Below are positions 63,054 through 64,000 of a stretch of 64,000 nucleotides of DNA, piece by piece. The DNA is from JBBIWA01 sp037439425. GTDB lineage: Bacteria; Acidobacteriota; Blastocatellia; RBC074. Position 1 is the first letter of the stretch. Each line of letters starts with the position of its first letter. The position numbers and the translations under genes are program-made. The notes under the pieces were generated by a model. The model was not told where the DNA came from, ran no database searches, and saw only the letters and a list, made by a program, of their open reading frames with translations. The DNA is taken from contig JBBIWA010000007.1 in the NCBI GenBank assembly GCA_037439425.1, positions 73,729 through 137,728 on the forward strand, given 5' to 3'.

Positions 63054-63680
63054 GAAGGTAAGCTGATCTATCACAACTCGTGGCTGATGGACTTGGAAGT
63101 GACCTGAGAGAATGCGGCTCAGCTCATCAGCCCTTCACGCTCTCGAATCGAGAAGCCTTCAGTTCAAAGTCCACAAGAAGCACAGCTATGAATGGAGACA
63201 CAACTCGTGGTCACTTCCCAGCCCCAAGCTCTCGCTGGTCTTTTACCTGCTCTAGGTGGGCTGGCGTGTTTAGCGCACCAGGTGTTTGAGGCGCGTGCTC
63301 GTCTCTATCATAAGTCTCCTGAAGGCCAATCGCAGCGCTCCTTGTGGACTATCTTTTGGGTAGGTTTTTCCAAGCTCGTTGTGGAGAGTTCTCGAAGCAT
63401 TGTTGTTGTGGCATTCGAGCAGATAACCCAACAGTTCTTAATCAGGCAAAGCTCCGCTCCGCAGAGAGGGGAGAAAGATGGCGACGAAGCGGCCCACGTT
63501 TTAATCAGCGGTACTGGAGCTCCGGAGCGGGCAACCAAGCTTCCTCGAAGCTCGGGCAGCAGCCGTTTGCTGCCGCTACTATCTAAGATATTCTGCAATC
63601 AGTGCGCCATCTGACTCAGTGAGGCACACAAGCGGCCCACTCGGGGCTCCTCGTTTCCTGCTTGAGCAGGAATTGCTGTT
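63054..63680 (+). pseudogene. Decayed transposase C-terminal segment, second copy
   Basis: Same block as 23046-23660, about 80-85% alike by eye. Frame one from about 63145: ESRSLQFKVHKKHSYEWR then HNSWSLPSPKLSLVFYLL and stop; the next frame continues ALGGLACLAHQVFEARARLY and SLWTIFWVGFSKLVVESS. Together they read like one transposase C-terminus (GYxxEHN-type) with a frameshift at the same place as in the first copy. Confidence 0.55.
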
Positions 63681-63957
63681 GGGTGCACGTCTTTATTGTA
63701 GGGTGAAAAAGGAGTAAGGATCGGTGGTGAGCCCCGGTGGGGGCCTCAGATGATAGCGAGTCTGAGCCAAGGCGGGTGGGTCCAGGTCTGTAGAGCCTGA
63801 GGCCGCCCCGGCCGGGGCTGGTGGGATGGTGGGCGAGAGCTTCCTCTCCTCCAGCGCCCCTAGCGGGGCTAAGTACTCCATTTCGCAAATACGGTGACGA
63901 ATTTCTCTAGACAGAACTGAGGCTGGTTGAGATACTCTGTGACTGGAGGAGTCAGCC
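63681..63957. other. Region upstream of the IS630-type transposase
   Basis: GC-rich hairpins including CAGCCCCGGCCGGGGC near 63805 and CCCCGGTGGGGG near 63734. Probably contains the left end of the IS630-type element; the terminal inverted repeat cannot be defined without the right end. No other gene. Confidence 0.35.
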
Positions 63958-64000
63958 ATGGCCCGAAAGAGTCCATATGAGATTGAGTTGAGTGCCGACG
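63958..64000 (+). CDS. IS630-type transposase, N-terminus only
   Basis: ATG at 63958 with GGAGGAG 7 nt upstream opens MARKSPYEIELSAD before the window ends. This matches the stereotyped start of IS630-family transposases (MARxSPYxIxLSxxE). Only 14 codons are visible, so intactness cannot be judged. Confidence 0.65.
   Translation, partial: MARKSPYEIELSAD

Overview
The window reads as chromosomal DNA of a free-living, probably soil or sediment, member of the Acidobacteriota; a Blastocatellia-like lineage is the best guess. This rests on two very long Oar-type TonB-dependent receptors with a carboxypeptidase-regulatory domain, a sortilin/VPS10-type exported protein, Tat-exported Gfo/Idh/MocA and DUF6807 proteins, a kdsA/kdsC pair (so a Gram-negative envelope), and intergenic space packed with several families of short hairpin repeats. 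No 16S gene is present, so the taxonomy is inference.

Layout. 1-2.5 kb (minus strand): a BadH-like short-chain dehydrogenase (cut by the window edge), an amidohydrolase, an unknown protein and an Fe-S type Rrf2 regulator. 2.9-13.4 kb (minus strand): a long run of exported or redox genes: DUF3179 protein, ECF sigma/anti-sigma pair, monohaem cytochrome c, TlpA-like thioredoxin, DsrE protein, Oar-like receptor, a formylglycine-generating-enzyme (FGE) homologue that keeps both active-site cysteines, and a cysteine-repeat protein. A Crp/Fnr regulator diverges from this run. 14.8-22.0 kb: tex, a two-gene ATPase/winged-helix module of unknown role, a tiny DUF104-like ORF, and a tRNA-Pro(GGG)-merR-ihfA block. 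Beyond ihfA lies an ORF-free transcription unit (consensus -10 box plus a perfect intrinsic terminator), a candidate small RNA.

22.7-24.1 kb holds repeats and decayed transposase DNA. 24.1-26.2 kb: a second ECF sigma/zinc-finger pair and a membrane protein. 26.6-46.1 kb (plus strand) looks like a plant-polysaccharide (pectin/rhamnogalacturonan) locus: TonB receptor, GH43-PL10 fusion, ApbE, DoxX, Gfo/Idh/MocA oxidoreductase, DUF6807 protein, MFS transporter, DapA-fold aldolase, GH106 rhamnosidase and a VPS10-type protein. A PAP2 phosphatase follows.

47.1-61.5 kb (minus strand) is mostly housekeeping: leuS, a GldA/F/G-like ABC cluster with a DUF4340 partner, kdsC, an M1-peptidase-like protein that has lost its zinc motif, kdsA and pyrG. 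61.5-64 kb is a repeat graveyard with a 100-bp MITE-like insertion, a second copy of the decayed transposase segment and the start of an IS630-type transposase.

The most notable signals are the repeat families. One is fused to ribosome-binding sequences, one has been absorbed into the leuS reading frame, one carries a clean MITE insertion with a 5-bp target duplication, and one supplies the start codon of a gene. No CRISPR-Cas locus and no recognisable complete defence system was found.
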